DNA from: Flavobacteriaceae bacterium YJPT1-3
Lineage (GTDB): Bacteria > Bacteroidota > Bacteroidia > Flavobacteriales > Flavobacteriaceae
Assembly: GCA_029866965.1 (NCBI GenBank)
Contig: CP123444.1
Location: 2,025,501-2,089,500 of the forward strand
DNA length: 64,000 nt
Reading direction: 5' to 3'
Shown here: positions 25,782-34,979 of the stretch, piece by piece
How positions within the stretch are numbered: position 1 is the first letter of the stretch
Layout: each line of letters opens with the position of its first letter
Position numbers and translations under genes: made by a program
The notes under the pieces: model-generated
Told to the model about the DNA's origin: nothing
What the model saw: the letters and a program-made list of their open reading frames with translations, nothing else
Databases searched by the model: none

Positions 25782-26684
25782 GTGGAACGCTATTTAAGAG
25801 GTTTTGTTGAGGCCATCCTCGGGACTTTAGACTGGACCTGGAAATCCATTGTTTTTGAAGTGCCCTGGTATACCAATTACTTTTGGGGTCTGGTGATCAT
25901 TTCTCTACTGGTCTGGGCTTTAGAAATCGCTTTTCCCTGGCGGAAAGAGCAGTCGATCTTTAGAAAAGACTTTTGGCTGGATGCGGCTTATATGTTCTTT
26001 AATTTTTTTCTCTTCGCCATCGTCATTAGTGGGGTGTACCGCATTCTTGAAATCGCTTTCGCCGATTTGGGGGTTACGGCCCAATCGATCGCCCTCTTCA
26101 ATCCGGATGCCTGGCCCATGGCCGTACAGTTGCTGGTGTTTTTTGTAGTGCTCGATTTTGTACAATGGTTTACGCACATTCTTCTTCATAAGTATCCGGT
26201 GCTGTGGCAATTTCATAAAGTGCATCACAGCGTTCAGGAAATGGGCTTTGCTGCACACTTGCGTTATCACTGGATGGAGAATATTCTTTACAAACCCCTC
26301 AAGACTTTTGGGGTGATGATCCTATTTGGTTTTGAACCTGCCCAGGCCTTTATTGTGCATTTCGCGGCCATTGCAATAGGTCATTTAAATCACGCCAATA
26401 TCAAGCTGACCTGGGGACCATTAAAGTATGTACTCAATAACCCGGTCATGCACTTGTATCACCATGCTTATGATCTTCCTCCGGGAACCTATGGGGTCAA
26501 TTTTGGAATTAGTTTAAGTCTTTGGGACTACCTCTTTCAAACAAACTATCTTCCGGAAGATAGTGGTCGTGTCAAATTGGGCTTTCCCGGAGACGACAAC
26601 TTTCCCAGAGACTTTCTGCATCAGAATACCTACGGCTTTAGGAAGGAGCAAAAGGATCAAGATCAAACCGGAATAGGAGAATAA
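25782..26684 (+). CDS. Sterol desaturase / fatty acid hydroxylase family protein
   Basis: A 300-aa membrane di-iron oxygenase. Histidine clusters: HILLHKYPVLWQFHKVHHS, HLRYHWMEN, HLNHAN and HLYHHAYD. Four to five hydrophobic helices surround them. The natural substrate in flavobacteria is uncertain; lipid or carotenoid hydroxylation is possible. GTG 25782 is the only plausible start. It is divergent from moeA and monocistronic. Confidence 0.85.
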   Translation: MERYLRGFVEAILGTLDWTWKSIVFEVPWYTNYFWGLVIISLLVWALEIAFPWRKEQSIFRKDFWLDAAYMFFNFFLFAIVISGVYRILEIAFADLGVTAQSIALFNPDAWPMAVQLLVFFVVLDFVQWFTHILLHKYPVLWQFHKVHHSVQEMGFAAHLRYHWMENILYKPLKTFGVMILFGFEPAQAFIVHFAAIAIGHLNHANIKLTWGPLKYVLNNPVMHLYHHAYDLPPGTYGVNFGISLSLWDYLFQTNYLPEDSGRVKLGFPGDDNFPRDFLHQNTYGFRKEQKDQDQTGIGE

Positions 26685-26762
26685 CGTCAGCAGTAATCAG
26701 CAACGAATGGCCTTTTCGTGGTCAACAAGGGACGAAACTTAGGTATAAGCTCGCTCTTGCAC

Positions 26763-26805
26763 TGATTTAAATCATTTCCTAGCCTCCTAGACCCCTCTAT
26801 TTTTA
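26763..26805 (+). promoter_or_regulatory. Crp/Fnr-type operator plus -7 element, mlaE operon
   Basis: TGATTTAAATCA at 26763-26774, then exactly 23 nt, then TATTTTTA at 26798-26805, a TAnnTTTG-like -7 element. The palindrome centre falls near -41.5, the class II activator position. Confidence 0.75.
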
Positions 26806-26819
26806 GGAAAAATGGAAGG

Positions 26820-27602
26820 GTGGACAATCGATCAATGATGCTGGATCGCGGATTGCGATTTTTTGAGGAAATAGGAGCCCTCTCTTTATTCGCTCAGCGG
26901 TATTTCAAAGCTTTATTTTCCAGGCCTTTTGAATTTCAGGAGTTGCTTCGGCAATGCTATGCGGTAGGCAACAAATCGTTACTCCTGGTAGGCGTTACCG
27001 GCTTTATTTTAGGACTGGTCTTTACCCTTCAATCCCGGCCCACCCTGCAGGAATTTGGCGCGGTATCCTGGATGCCCTCCATGGTGAGTATTTCTATCGT
27101 TCGCGAGATAGGACCTGTGATCACAGCACTGATTTGCGCCGGAAAGGTGGGTTCCGGGATGGGAGCCGAACTGGGTTCTATGCGGGTCACTGAACAGATT
27201 GATGCTATGGAAGTTTCAGGCACCAACCCCTTCAAGTATCTTATCGTCACCCGGATCACAGCCACTACATTAATGCTTCCCTTGCTGATCATTTTTGGTG
27301 ATACCATCGCCTTGTTGGGATCCGCTTTTGTGGAAAACCTGAAAGGCGGCGTCTCCTACACACTCTATTTCAATAAAGTATTTGATGCGCTCTCGTATAC
27401 TGACCTCATTCCTGCCACCGTAAAATCCTTCTTTTTTGGATTTGTTATTGGCCTAGTAGGATGCTTCAAGGGGTATAATTGTAAAAAAGGCACGGTGGGT
27501 GTAGGAGAGGCTTCTAATGCCGCAGTGGTTTATGCTTCTATGCTCCTGTTTATAGTCGATTTCATCGCCGTCTTCGTGTCGGACATTTTCTTTGAGATAT
27601 GA
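26820..27602 (+). CDS. mlaE: MlaE-type ABC permease for lipid trafficking
   Basis: A 260-aa inner-membrane permease of the Mla/MCE lipid transport system. Five or six helices and the family signature REIGPVITALICAGKVGSGMGAELGSMRVTEQIDAMEV are present. GTG 26820 or ATG 26835 could start the protein. Its end overlaps the following ABC-MCE fusion by 4 bp. It is the first gene behind a Crp/Fnr-type operator, so lipid asymmetry maintenance seems tied to the stress regulon. Confidence 0.9.
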   Translation: MDNRSMMLDRGLRFFEEIGALSLFAQRYFKALFSRPFEFQELLRQCYAVGNKSLLLVGVTGFILGLVFTLQSRPTLQEFGAVSWMPSMVSISIVREIGPVITALICAGKVGSGMGAELGSMRVTEQIDAMEVSGTNPFKYLIVTRITATTLMLPLLIIFGDTIALLGSAFVENLKGGVSYTLYFNKVFDALSYTDLIPATVKSFFFGFVIGLVGCFKGYNCKKGTVGVGEASNAAVVYASMLLFIVDFIAVFVSDIFFEI

Positions 27603-29326
27603 ACGAGCTGAAGACACAACATCCGGTACTGGAGCTGCAGCATTTGAAAAAGCAATTTGGCGATCACGTCGTTTTGGCCGATTTCAACATCAAGCTATTT
27701 TCCGGAGAGAATGTGGTAGTGATGGGAAAATCAGGAAGTGGCAAGTCGGTCATGATCAAATGTTTGGTAGGACTCATGGCGGCTGATGGGGGTCTAATCA
27801 AAATTAAGGATCAGGTGATCACGCAATTGGATCAGGAAAGTTTGGATGTGCTGCGCACAGAGATTGGATTTTTATTTCAGGGGAGTGCGCTCTATGATTC
27901 TATGACGGTTCGAGAGAATCTGGAGTTCCCTTTGAGACGCCATAAAAAGCGATTAAAGATGAAGGAGTCGACTGATTTTTTAGTCCGCGAAGCTCTAAGT
28001 AATGTCGGTCTAAGTGATGCTATCGATTTAATGCCGGCAGAACTTTCGGGAGGGATGAAACGCAGGGTCGCCCTGGCAAGGGCATTGATTCTCAAACCCT
28101 CCATCATGCTATACGACGAACCTACCACCGGCTTGGATCCCATTACGGCCAAGGAAATTATCAATTTGATGCAAAGTATTCAGCGTGAATACGGGACTTC
28201 TTCTTTGATCATTACCCATGATGTGGATTGCGCGCGAGTGATCGCTGATCGGATCGTTCTCTTGGTAGAGGGGGTCAATTATGCAGAGGGGACATTTCAA
28301 ACGCTATCTAACTCGCAAGACCCCAAGATCAAAGCTTTTTTAAATGATAAGATGATGGAAAAGAAATCTTTTAGGATACGACTCGGTGTATTTGTGGTAA
28401 TTGGCACACTAGTGCTGATTAGCGCCTTGTATTTTATCGGCAACCGACAACATCTTTTTACTCAAAATATTACAGTTCATGCGCTTTTTACCAATTTAAA
28501 TGGTCTGCAATTGGGCAATACGGTGAGGTTTTCGGGCATAGACGTAGGTACGGTGAGCGATATTGTCATGCAATCCGACACGCTCATTCTCGTGGAAATG
28601 CGCATCAAAGAAAGCACGCGAGAGCATCTTCGAAAAAATGCCATTGCGACCATTGCCTCAGACGGTTTGGTGGGGAATATGTTGATCAGCATACTGCCCG
28701 CGGATCACTCGGGTCCTTTTATCAGTCACCAGGATACTTTGGCTACCTATAGCAAGATTAGAACTGATGACATGTTGACGACTCTCAATGCAACCAATGA
28801 AAATGCAGCTTTGCTTACTGCAGACCTGCTGGAAATTACGACAGCCATTAAAAATGCGGAAGGCACCTTAGGGATGTTGATTCATGATCCCACCGTGGCA
28901 AATAATCTCAAGCAAATGGTTTCCAATTTAAACGGAGCGACCCAAGAGGCAAAAAAGGTAATTCGAGAGGTACAAGAATTCACCAGCCAAATGAATCAGG
29001 AATCAGGATTGCTTTATACGCTAACCGGAGATACTCTGGCTAGCAGACAATTTAAAGCTACTCTAGCCAATCTTGAAAAGTCTTCTCATACCATAGTGCA
29101 AAGTACCAGTATTATAGATACTCTTTTGCGCGACATGAAAACGGGTCGCGGCGCACTGCACTATCTGACTCAGGATACGGTACTGGTGAGTCGTATAAGA
29201 ACCACCGTAGATGAAGTCACCAGCAGCAGTCAGAAACTGAATGAGAATTTGGAGGCCATGCGCCACAATTTCTTATTCAGACGCTACTTCAAAAAACAAG
29301 AAAGAGCCCAGAAAAAGGACAATTAA
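27599..29326 (+). CDS. Fusion of MlaF-type ATPase and MlaD-type MCE protein
   Basis: A 575-aa protein. Residues 1-~250 are an ABC ATPase (MGKSGSGKS Walker A, LSGGMKRRVALARAL signature, IMLYDEPTTGLDP Walker B). A transmembrane helix follows (RLGVFVVIGTLVLISALYFIG, ~257-279). Residues ~285-370 are an MCE domain (LNGLQLGNTVRFSGIDVGTV) and the rest is periplasmic helical coil. The parts are normally separate genes. The topology is consistent, since MlaD has a cytoplasmic N-terminus. A fused chain gives 1:1 stoichiometry, while known Mla has two ATPases to six MCE chains; tandem ATGs at 28352 and 28355 could start free MCE protein. A lost stop codon or base error is the alternative. Confidence 0.88.
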   Translation: MNELKTQHPVLELQHLKKQFGDHVVLADFNIKLFSGENVVVMGKSGSGKSVMIKCLVGLMAADGGLIKIKDQVITQLDQESLDVLRTEIGFLFQGSALYDSMTVRENLEFPLRRHKKRLKMKESTDFLVREALSNVGLSDAIDLMPAELSGGMKRRVALARALILKPSIMLYDEPTTGLDPITAKEIINLMQSIQREYGTSSLIITHDVDCARVIADRIVLLVEGVNYAEGTFQTLSNSQDPKIKAFLNDKMMEKKSFRIRLGVFVVIGTLVLISALYFIGNRQHLFTQNITVHALFTNLNGLQLGNTVRFSGIDVGTVSDIVMQSDTLILVEMRIKESTREHLRKNAIATIASDGLVGNMLISILPADHSGPFISHQDTLATYSKIRTDDMLTTLNATNENAALLTADLLEITTAIKNAEGTLGMLIHDPTVANNLKQMVSNLNGATQEAKKVIREVQEFTSQMNQESGLLYTLTGDTLASRQFKATLANLEKSSHTIVQSTSIIDTLLRDMKTGRGALHYLTQDTVLVSRIRTTVDEVTSSSQKLNENLEAMRHNFLFRRYFKKQERAQKKDN

Positions 29327-29337
29327 ATACTTACATC

Positions 29338-29826
29338 ATGACTATTGAACACCTTTCCGATCGTATTGAGGATTATAAAAAAACCATTAAGACAGTAGTT
29401 GATAAGCGCTTGTACTGGGATGAAACGGTAAAGCCTTTGCTCTTGTCACTATTAGAGAATCTCTGTAAAACATATCCCATTGGTTGGAGTACACAGCAAT
29501 TGAAATGGCTTCAAAATACGGAAGCTATCAACATCACTTTTGAATCGTTTCCACCGGAGCTATTGGATTGCACCAATTTAGTTCCTGCTTTTCAGTTTCT
29601 TGGAGGAGGCGCCTTGATTTTTTCCCAGTCCTACAGCGGTGATGTGGCCATTTTTATGATTTTGCCAGCCGTTGGTCATGATATTTCAGAGGAATATACG
29701 GTGGATCTGGGCATCTACAGACCTTCAGAAGTAGATCAAAAACTAATCATTGAAAAGGTAGATGAGTTTCTAAAACGGATGATCGAATGGGAAGTACCCA
29801 CTCATCAGAAAAAGTTAGGTTTTTAA
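29338..29826 (+). CDS. Uncharacterised 162-aa soluble protein, last gene of the mla operon
   Basis: A soluble acidic protein without signal peptide, starting ATG 29338, 11 bp after the ABC-MCE fusion. A helical N-terminus is followed by an alpha/beta part (GGGALIFSQSYSGDVAIFMILP). Its 3' end overlaps the opposite-strand LolD-like gene by 12 bp. I do not recognise the family. Its position suggests a role with the lipid transporter. Confidence 0.75.
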   Translation: MTIEHLSDRIEDYKKTIKTVVDKRLYWDETVKPLLLSLLENLCKTYPIGWSTQQLKWLQNTEAINITFESFPPELLDCTNLVPAFQFLGGGALIFSQSYSGDVAIFMILPAVGHDISEEYTVDLGIYRPSEVDQKLIIEKVDEFLKRMIEWEVPTHQKKLGF

Positions 29827-30492
29827 AATCTGACCGTCGCTCATCTCAATAATGCGATCGGTTTTTTCGGCAAAATCCAGATCATGCGTTACTACCAGTA
29901 GGGATAATTTTTGGGTTGCACTGAGTTCGCGAAATATTTGAAATACGTTCTCCGAATTATAGCTGTCTAAATTTCCTGTGGGCTCATCACCCATGAGGAT
30001 CGCGGGATCATTGATGAGGGCCCGGGCGATGGCTACACGCTGTTTTTCACCCCCTGACAATTGATAGGCTTTTTTCAACGCCAGATCATGAATGTGCAGG
30101 GCTTTCAGTTTTTCCATGGCTCGATGTTCGATCTCTTCCTCACTATACTGCGCCCTTTTTCTTGCGGGTAGCATGACGTTTTCCAAAGCCGTGAATTCAG
30201 CCAGCAGGTAGTGAAATTGGAAAACAAATCCTATACTTTGGTTTCGAATTCGGGCAAGTTCGTCAGCCCTCTTGCCCGTGATCAATTCTTCATTGAAATA
30301 AAGCTCGCCTGTATAGTCAGTGTCTAAGGTTGACAAGATATAGAGTAGGGTAGACTTACCGCATCCACTTTTTCCCATGATGGAAGCGAATTCACCCGGT
30401 GCGATGGAAAAGCTAACGTCTTTAAGTACCTGAAATCGCTTCGGGGACTCAAAAAATTTATTGATATTTTTTGTTCTAAGTACTGATTTCAT
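29815..30492 (-). CDS. LolD/MacB-type ABC transporter ATP-binding protein
   Basis: A 225-aa ATPase with Walker [10 protein letters not shown], signature [15 protein letters not shown] and Walker [13 protein letters not shown]. It belongs to the LolCDE/MacB class of mechanotransmitting exporters and pairs with the permease 2 bp upstream. It is the last gene of the exporter operon. Confidence 0.93.
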   Translation of the reverse strand: MKSVLRTKNINKFFESPKRFQVLKDVSFSIAPGEFASIMGKSGCGKSTLLYILSTLDTDYTGELYFNEELITGKRADELARIRNQSIGFVFQFHYLLAEFTALENVMLPARKRAQYSEEEIEHRAMEKLKALHIHDLALKKAYQLSGGEKQRVAIARALINDPAILMGDEPTGNLDSYNSENVFQIFRELSATQKLSLLVVTHDLDFAEKTDRIIEMSDGQILKT

Positions 30493-30494
30493 AC

Positions 30495-31754
30495 TCAGCG
30501 TCCTCTGATGATTTCGACCGGATCGATGCGCCGCGCACGCAACGAGGGTAAATACCCGGCGACGCAGGTGGAACCTATAGCAAAAACAATTCCTATGGCG
30601 TAAAACACAGGGTTGTGATTGACCGGATAGGTCTCTACCGTAGGTAATGCCGAAGTGTTGAATGGAGTATTGTCAATAAGCACAGAGAGTCCGAGGCCGA
30701 TCATTAGACCGAGTAGCCCTCCTACGATGCCGATAATTAAAGCCTGACTTAAGAAGATAAACTGCACATCTTTTCCTGAAAATCCGGTTGCTCTCAGGAT
30801 GGCGATATCATTCATTTTTTCATAGATCAGCATGTTCAGGATGTTGTAAATACCAAATCCGGCCACGATCAATAGCGTAATACTGACCGAGTAGGTAATT
30901 AAATTCCTGATGGTCGTTCCCGTTTCGTATTGTGCGTTCGCTGTATTGATATCTACTGCCGTCACCTCATAACGCGCCTCAATACTTTGGGCGTAGGCGT
31001 AGGCCTGGTCGATATTCTTAAGGCGTACCTGGATATCCGTGATGTAATTATTGGCCTCACCCAGGACTTGCTGTGCGGTATTCAGCGAAACAAAACTAAC
31101 TACGTCATCAAGCTCTGCAATTCCGCTCCGGTACAACGCGACAATCTTCATGGCATGAATTCCGCCTGAAGAAGTGGTAATCTGAATCCGATCACCGGGC
31201 CGAAGCGCCATTTTTTCAGCAATTCCATATCCCAGGATGATGCCGTTGTTGATTTTGTCAAAAGACTGCAGATTACCGTCAACTACATAATCTCCAAAAT
31301 TGAAGTGATTTAACTGGTCATCCACCCGGAACCCGGTAAGCGTACCTGCCATTTGAATATCGCCGGAAATATAGAATAGGGGACTGCGGACCTGGGGCGT
31401 GGCCACAACAACATCCGGATCTCTGTTTAAATTTTTGAGAAGGGGGAGTGCGTTGTAGATTTGCTTTCGCGAAAGCTTGGGACGTATCGATCTAATCTGA
31501 TTAAGGCCGTAATAGGTTGGATCTTTCTCTACGGGCTGCTGCTCTGAAGGCTTTATTTCATTGTAGATCTGAATGTCAGGCGTTTGGTTTAGGATCAAGT
31601 CATCCAGCATCGTATTGAGGCCGGTCATAAAGCAAACGAGCGTAATGTAAGCGCCAATTCCAAAAGCAACCCCTAAAGTGGCTGTCACCGTCTGCTTGAG
31701 CTTACTCAACAAATGCGTTTTGGCAATACTTAAGACCAACCTGGAATGGATCAT
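30495..31754 (-). CDS. MacB/FtsX-type ABC permease
   Basis: A 419-aa permease with one N-terminal helix, a large periplasmic domain (~45-275) and three C-terminal helices, the usual MacB/LolE layout. It ends with ARRIDPVEIIRGR, the conserved C-terminal motif. The palindrome at 31465 encodes KLSRKQ in the periplasmic domain. ATG overlaps the adaptor gene by 4 bp. Confidence 0.92.
   Translation of the reverse strand: MIHSRLVLSIAKTHLLSKLKQTVTATLGVAFGIGAYITLVCFMTGLNTMLDDLILNQTPDIQIYNEIKPSEQQPVEKDPTYYGLNQIRSIRPKLSRKQIYNALPLLKNLNRDPDVVVATPQVRSPLFYISGDIQMAGTLTGFRVDDQLNHFNFGDYVVDGNLQSFDKINNGIILGYGIAEKMALRPGDRIQITTSSGGIHAMKIVALYRSGIAELDDVVSFVSLNTAQQVLGEANNYITDIQVRLKNIDQAYAYAQSIEARYEVTAVDINTANAQYETGTTIRNLITYSVSITLLIVAGFGIYNILNMLIYEKMNDIAILRATGFSGKDVQFIFLSQALIIGIVGGLLGLMIGLGLSVLIDNTPFNTSALPTVETYPVNHNPVFYAIGIVFAIGSTCVAGYLPSLRARRIDPVEIIRGR
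31463..31476. repeat. Iterated palindrome GCTTTCGCGAAAGC
   Basis: Exact 14-mer in the MacB-type permease gene, read as LSRK on the - strand. Confidence 0.95.
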
Positions 31755-32833
31755 CGCTCCGGTTTTAAAAGTTGATCTCCAGGCTGGAGTCCTTCAATGA
31801 TTTCAATGCTGTCCGTTGTTTCTATACCGGTTTGAACGGTTAGCAGCCCATCCGGGGTACGCACCTTGCAGTCGGGCGTTACGTAGGCCTGTGGAATCAC
31901 GATCGCCTTCTCCTTAGCCTGGATGATGATATTGCCTTCTCCGGACATACCGGAATACAAAGTCTTTGGTGGGTCTACAAAGGAGGCCTCCACCACAAAG
32001 GTCTGATTCGTCAAATCTTTTTGGGGATAGATTTTAGAAACGTGGGCTTGAAATACTTGTTCTGGATAAGCATCTAATGCAACCAAAACTTGTTGGTCCA
32101 GATTTATTTCTACTATATCGCGTTCATCAATCAACATGCGAATCAAGAAGTTGGAAGCGCTACCCAGGGTGGCCAAAGGCTCCATGGGATTTACGCTCTC
32201 TCCGCGCTTTTTATTAACGCTGTATACCAATCCGTCTATTTCACTTTTTACGCTGTAGTCATTGAATATGGAACGCGCACTTTGATAATTATTCCGGGCC
32301 TGTTCTAATTGGTTCTGGAGTTCTGCTTTGGTTAAGGCATAGTTGTTTTTTAAGGCACGCCATTGACTTTTAGATCGCTCTAGTTGCAACGCTGAATTTT
32401 CCAATTTCGACAACGACCCAATACGCTGTTCCCATAACCGCTTTTGCCTTTCATAATTGAGGGAGTCTAGCTGTACGGCAAATGCTGCCGTTTGTATTTG
32501 TTGCTCAATGTCTTCGAGCAAAGCGGCCCCGCCCTCATAGCGTTCAAAGGCAAGATCAACGGCAAGGGAGGCATTGCGAACACTCATTTTGGAATTTATA
32601 TTGTCAATCTTGAAAAGAGCATCGCCTGGCTTTACCCTTTGATTCTCTTCCACGTAGACCGCGTCTATCGTTCCGTTTACGATCGCATAAGCCTGGTACA
32701 AACTATCCGGTACTATGGTGACAGAAGCATATACCGATTCGGAAATAGGTCGTTCCTCTGCCGTAATCGTGTCCTTTTCTTTTTGACAGGAGATCAAAGC
32801 GGAACCAAGTAGGAGATGATAAATGATGCGCAT
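31751..32833 (-). CDS. MacA/HlyD-type periplasmic adaptor lipoprotein
   Basis: A 360-aa membrane-fusion protein. The N-terminus has a lipobox (ALISC, Cys ~16). A barrel-sandwich half (AVNGTIDAVYVEENQRVKPGD), a long helical hairpin (~75-200) and the second half (VYSVNKKRGESVNPMEPLATLG) follow. With the permease and ATPase it forms a MacAB-like tripartite exporter; an outer-membrane TolC is not in the window. The cargo may be a lipoprotein, peptide or drug. A Crp/Fnr-type operator with ideal spacing lies upstream. Confidence 0.9.
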   Translation of the reverse strand: MRIIYHLLLGSALISCQKEKDTITAEERPISESVYASVTIVPDSLYQAYAIVNGTIDAVYVEENQRVKPGDALFKIDNINSKMSVRNASLAVDLAFERYEGGAALLEDIEQQIQTAAFAVQLDSLNYERQKRLWEQRIGSLSKLENSALQLERSKSQWRALKNNYALTKAELQNQLEQARNNYQSARSIFNDYSVKSEIDGLVYSVNKKRGESVNPMEPLATLGSASNFLIRMLIDERDIVEINLDQQVLVALDAYPEQVFQAHVSKIYPQKDLTNQTFVVEASFVDPPKTLYSGMSGEGNIIIQAKEKAIVIPQAYVTPDCKVRTPDGLLTVQTGIETTDSIEIIEGLQPGDQLLKPER

Positions 32834-32850
32834 CGTTCAAATGTTATGCT

Positions 32851-32893
32851 CAAAGTTGTTGTTTCTCAACGAGTTCAATTATGACGAGAATCA
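32851..32893 (-). promoter_or_regulatory. Crp/Fnr-type operator plus -7 element, exporter operon
   Basis: On the - strand TGATTCTCGTCA (32882-32893), 23 nt, then CAACTTTG (32851-32858), one mismatch to TAnnTTTG. The ATG of the adaptor is 17 bp further. Confidence 0.7.
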
Positions 32894-32906
32894 GTGGAAA
32901 GAGAAA

Positions 32907-33569
32907 CTAACGAAGGGATTTTGACTTTTTTCCGAAGCTGAGGTCTCCCGCATCCCCCAATCCGGGAACGATGTATTTCTTCTTACTCAAGTGTTCATCA
33001 ATGGCGGCTATCCAAAGATGGGTGTTGGAGGGAAAGCTGCGTTCAATGTGCGCTATCCCTTCTCGAGAGCCGATCACGGCGACGAGGTGTATTTCTTTAG
33101 CAAGTTGTGCGGTCTGCAGTACTTCATGAACGGTTTCCAAGGTGGTACCCGAAGCAATCATGGGATCGCAAATGATGACGATCTTATCTTTGAGTTCAGG
33201 CGCCGCGAGATACTCGACTATGGTTTTGATCGCGTGATCGTCCTGATGCGTCCGATAAGCAGAGATAAAGGCGAGATCAGCCTGAACGAAACAATCTCGT
33301 ACTCCTTGTTGCAAGGGCAATCCAGCCCTGAGCACAGCACAGATGACAGGAAGGTTTGCAGGAAGGGACATGGTTTTGACACCCAACGGGGTGCGTACGT
33401 CTCGTGTAGCATAAGGCAAGGTCTTACTCAATTCATAGCCTAGCGTAAAGCCAATTTTTCGAATATGCTCCGTAAAACGTATACGATCGATTTGTTGCTC
33501 TGCCGAACGGAGTTCAGCTACGAATTGCTGGAGCACGGATTGATGCTGTGTAAAGTCGTGGATGATCAC
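32907..33569 (-). CDS. upp: Uracil phosphoribosyltransferase
   Basis: A 220-aa salvage enzyme making UMP from uracil and PRPP. The PRPP-binding motif is IICDPMIASGTTLETV, and the uracil-binding C-terminus PGLGDAGDLSFG is normal. It follows the peroxiredoxin gene after 1 bp. Nucleobase salvage fits an energy-saving regulon; deoD and another salvage step are nearby. Confidence 0.95.
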   Translation of the reverse strand: MIIHDFTQHQSVLQQFVAELRSAEQQIDRIRFTEHIRKIGFTLGYELSKTLPYATRDVRTPLGVKTMSLPANLPVICAVLRAGLPLQQGVRDCFVQADLAFISAYRTHQDDHAIKTIVEYLAAPELKDKIVIICDPMIASGTTLETVHEVLQTAQLAKEIHLVAVIGSREGIAHIERSFPSNTHLWIAAIDEHLSKKKYIVPGLGDAGDLSFGKKSKSLR

Positions 33570-33570
33570 C

Positions 33571-34245
33571 TTAGGCTTCTATGGATTGCGGAAGACTCTT
33601 CCGGACCAGATAAAAATCGACTTTCTCACAGCTGTCATCGGCGATACGTTCTTCCATCTGCTCCAACGTCTTGGGTGGAGGTACAATGACCTGATCACCC
33701 GGCTTCCAATTGAGTGGCAGGGCTACCTTATACTTATCTGCGGTTTGTAGGGCCTTCAGAGCACGGATAATCTCTTCCATATTGCGGCCTACATTGAGCG
33801 GGTAGTACATAATGAGCCTTATTTTTTGATACGGATCTATAAAAAATACAGCTCGAACTGCCGCGGTTTCGCTTTCATTGGGCTGCAACATGCCATAGAG
33901 TTTGGCGACGTTCATATCGATATCAGCGATGATGGGGAAATCCAGATAGACTCCAGTCTTTTCTCTTACATTATTTACCCAGGCCAAGTGGGAGTGAATA
34001 CTATCAATACTCAATCCCAATAATTTCGTGTCTAAAGCCTGAAATGATTTGTGTTCTTGAGCAAATCCACTCATCTCTGTGGTGCATACCGGAGTGAAAT
34101 CGGCCGGGTGCGAAAACAGCAGTACCCAATGTCCGTTGATGTAATCGGAAAATTGGATTTTCCCTTGTGTGGTCACCGCCTCAAAGTCCGGTGCATGATC
34201 TCCAATTCGGGGCATTATTGTACGCTCTCGAGTTTCCATGATCAA
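33571..34245 (-). CDS. 1-Cys (Prx6-type) peroxiredoxin
   Basis: A 224-aa thiol peroxidase reducing hydrogen peroxide and organic peroxides. The peroxidatic Cys54 is in DFTPVCTTEM; the Prx6-type C-terminal extension (LNWKPGDQVIVPPP) is present. The start overlaps the stop of the WG-repeat gene by 4 bp. It is the middle gene of a three-gene operon with upp. Confidence 0.93.
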   Translation of the reverse strand: MIMETRERTIMPRIGDHAPDFEAVTTQGKIQFSDYINGHWVLLFSHPADFTPVCTTEMSGFAQEHKSFQALDTKLLGLSIDSIHSHLAWVNNVREKTGVYLDFPIIADIDMNVAKLYGMLQPNESETAAVRAVFFIDPYQKIRLIMYYPLNVGRNMEEIIRALKALQTADKYKVALPLNWKPGDQVIVPPPKTLEQMEERIADDSCEKVDFYLVRKSLPQSIEA

Positions 34246-34856
34246 TTAGAATTGGAGAGGGCATTAATAATGTTCCAGGAATTATTGGCATTCTTAAGTA
34301 CCACCAGGTTTCCGGATATAAATCGTGCCTGAATCTCAGGAATCTTCCGTAAGGGATCCTTATTGGGGATGATGTGTTTGGGTTCCGTTAAGTACTGAAG
34401 CACTTTACCGTCCTGATCAATAATGACTTCCGTATAGGTATAGCGTACCATATTCTTGTCCAACAAATCATTAGTGCCTAGAATTTCCTTAGTGAGGAGC
34501 AAGGCTATGGCTTTTCCCTGCTCATTGAAGGGAGTGGCGTTGAGGAATTGGGGGTTGATGACAGTTTTTCCCGTTTTGTTGATATACCCATACAATTCGA
34601 TGTCATCCTCAAGGGTCGTGATCAAGGCTCTTTCACTGGCGAAGTAAGGAAATCCTTTTTCCTCATCGACCACCAGATCAGAGCGAAAGGGAATGACCAA
34701 CTGAGCCTCTTGATTAATAAAACCCCAGGCTCCTCCTTTTTTAATGGCTGCTAGTCCGTTGTGAAAGGGAGACACCTGATCCAGGTTGTTAGGTGCCTGT
34801 GCGTGAAGTACGGGAAAGGCAAGCAGCAGCGAAATAAAGTAAATGAACGTTTTCAT
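34242..34856 (-). CDS. WG-repeat-containing exported protein
   Basis: A 204-aa protein with a signal peptide ending LHAQ and WG/KWG repeats: GLAAIKKGGAWGFINQE and a second degenerate copy (YGYINKTGKTVINPQF). WG repeats form beta-propeller-like structures of unknown role. First gene of the WG-peroxiredoxin-upp operon, preceded by one half of a divergent operator region. Confidence 0.8.
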   Translation of the reverse strand: MKTFIYFISLLLAFPVLHAQAPNNLDQVSPFHNGLAAIKKGGAWGFINQEAQLVIPFRSDLVVDEEKGFPYFASERALITTLEDDIELYGYINKTGKTVINPQFLNATPFNEQGKAIALLLTKEILGTNDLLDKNMVRYTYTEVIIDQDGKVLQYLTEPKHIIPNKDPLRKIPEIQARFISGNLVVLKNANNSWNIINALSNSN

Positions 34857-34884
34857 CGTGTTTTAATTTAAAAAAAATGTGAGG

Positions 34885-34959
34885 GTAAGGTAGCTCCCGC
34901 TGTCGGCTGCAACAATGAGATTCGTCATAGATGGGCAAGAGCCCTTGCTTTTACTTTAG
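34885..34959. promoter_or_regulatory. Divergent Crp/Fnr-type operator between WG-repeat and outer-membrane genes
   Basis: TGAGATTCGTCA at 34916-34927. On the - strand TACCTTAC (34885-34892) is 23 nt away; on the + strand TACTTTAG (34952-34959) is 24 nt away. One palindrome may drive both directions. Confidence 0.6.
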
Positions 34960-34979
34960 CCCTCGTAAAATTGGCGTTT

